Assembly (NCBI GenBank): GCA_022704925.1 | Contig: JAKJFK010000100.1 | Location: 1 to 6,423 of the forward strand | DNA length: 6,423 nucleotides | Source: a candidate division TA06 bacterium | Lineage (GTDB): Bacteria; Ratteibacteria; UBA8468; MWAK01 | Direction of reading: 5' to 3' | Shown: piece by piece, positions 6,020 to 6,423 of the stretch | Numbering within the stretch: the first letter of the stretch is position 1 | Layout of the letters: each line of letters starts with the position of its first letter | Notes under the pieces: model-generated | What the model was told of the DNA's origin: nothing | Database searches by the model: none | The model's input: only the letters and a program-made list of their open reading frames with translations | Position numbers and translations under genes: made by a program

Positions 6020-6423
6020 TCAGTCCAGTTCCGGCTTGGCCCACTGGCCCCAGCTGTTGAAGTAGGGCATCTTGGTCGGCTTCTCGTACTGGAAGGCCTT
6101 GTCCGGCAGGATGTCGTAAACCGCCAGGCCGGCACCCGGGGCATAGCCGCCGCCCATGGTGCCCGGGGCCACGAGGTACCAGGTCTTGTTCTCCTTCCAG
6201 CTGGCCAGCCAGCGGTGCATGTGGCCGCTGAGCTCGGCGAAGACCCCGTACTTGTCGTAAAGGGCGCGCAGTTCCGGACCGCCCTCCTTGATGTACCAGC
6301 CGACCAGCGGGCTCTTGTTGGGGTGGCTGGTGATGTGGGTGAAGGTGACGATCCGGTTCTTCTTGGCGGCCGCCTTGGCCATCTCCTTCTCCAGCCAGGC
6401 CAGCTGCTCCGGGCTCACCTTGC
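6020..6423 (-). CDS. calcineurin-like metallophosphoesterase, C-terminal part (runs off right edge)
   Basis: The last 133 residues are present, ending at the TGA at 6020-6022. The frame is open to the right edge, so the N-terminus and first metal motifs are missing; the GTG at 6418 is internal, not a real start. The fragment opens with KVSPEQLAWLEKEMAKA, the helix that usually precedes the third metal motif. RIVTFTHITSH then supplies the His of that motif, and ELSGHMHRWL the G-H-x-H motif. The C-terminal strands (WYLVAPGTMGGG, LAVYDILPD) complete the beta sandwich. It shares the order SPEQ/LPEQ, His motif, GHxH and Gly-rich turn with the complete neighbour at 5039-5956, but the sequences are well diverged, so this is a distant paralogue rather than a recent duplicate. 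A signal peptide cannot be judged. Confidence 0.82.
   Translation of the reverse strand, partial: KVSPEQLAWLEKEMAKAAAKKNRIVTFTHITSHPNKSPLVGWYIKEGGPELRALYDKYGVFAELSGHMHRWLASWKENKTWYLVAPGTMGGGYAPGAGLAVYDILPDKAFQYEKPTKMPYFNSWGQWAKPELD

Noticed and set aside
1-6423. Dense GGCCGG/GCCGGC palindromes throughout
   Set aside because: They follow from GC-rich codon choice (GCC, GGC, CGG, CCG) in Ala/Gly/Arg/Pro-rich genes and show no regular spacing, so they are not a repeat array.

Overview
The window is a GC-rich (clearly above 60%) stretch of bacterial DNA. Every gene I can support lies on the minus strand, so transcription runs from right to left. Coding density is high and no stretch longer than about 130 bases lacks a gene. 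The gene content suggests a free-living or gut/sediment member of the PVC group (Lentisphaerota, Kiritimatiellota or Planctomycetota). The main clue is a prepilin-like protein with a C-terminal H-X9-DG motif, a family greatly expanded in those phyla. A GH106-like glycosyl hydrolase and a modular secreted clan GH-A enzyme support this. The phylum is an inference from family content, not something the sequence proves.

Layout in transcription order, right to left: (1) the 3' end of a calcineurin-like phosphoesterase running off the right edge (6020-6423); (2) a complete secreted calcineurin-like phosphoesterase (5039-5956), separated from the first by 63 bases that hold a strong stem-loop; (3) 22 bases further on, an 860-residue secreted modular glycoside hydrolase (2434-5016) with a CBM4/9-like module and a GH-A barrel that keeps both catalytic glutamates; (4) a gap with two mutually exclusive GC hairpins, then a prepilin/pseudopilin-like protein (1674-2342); (5) a 129-base gap carrying a good extended -10 promoter, then a cytoplasmic TIM-barrel protein of unknown specificity (585-1544); (6) 13 bases later, the N-terminal third or less of a GH106-like glycosyl hydrolase that leaves the left edge (1-571).

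The genes read as a glycan-degradation locus in at least two transcription units. Genes 2 and 3 are exported and could act on glycan or phosphorylated substrates outside the cytoplasm. Genes 5 and 6 lack signal peptides and would act in the cytoplasm on imported products. The pilin-like protein is a small membrane-anchored protein of a type often scattered among hydrolase genes in PVC genomes; its role is unknown. I found no RNA genes, CRISPR array, insertion sequence, integrase or attachment site. I see no clearly new defence or mobile system. The points most worth a second look are the competing hairpins at 2383-2425, the palindrome inside the promoter at 1607-1636, the divergent prepilin signal, and the unassigned modules of the large hydrolase.
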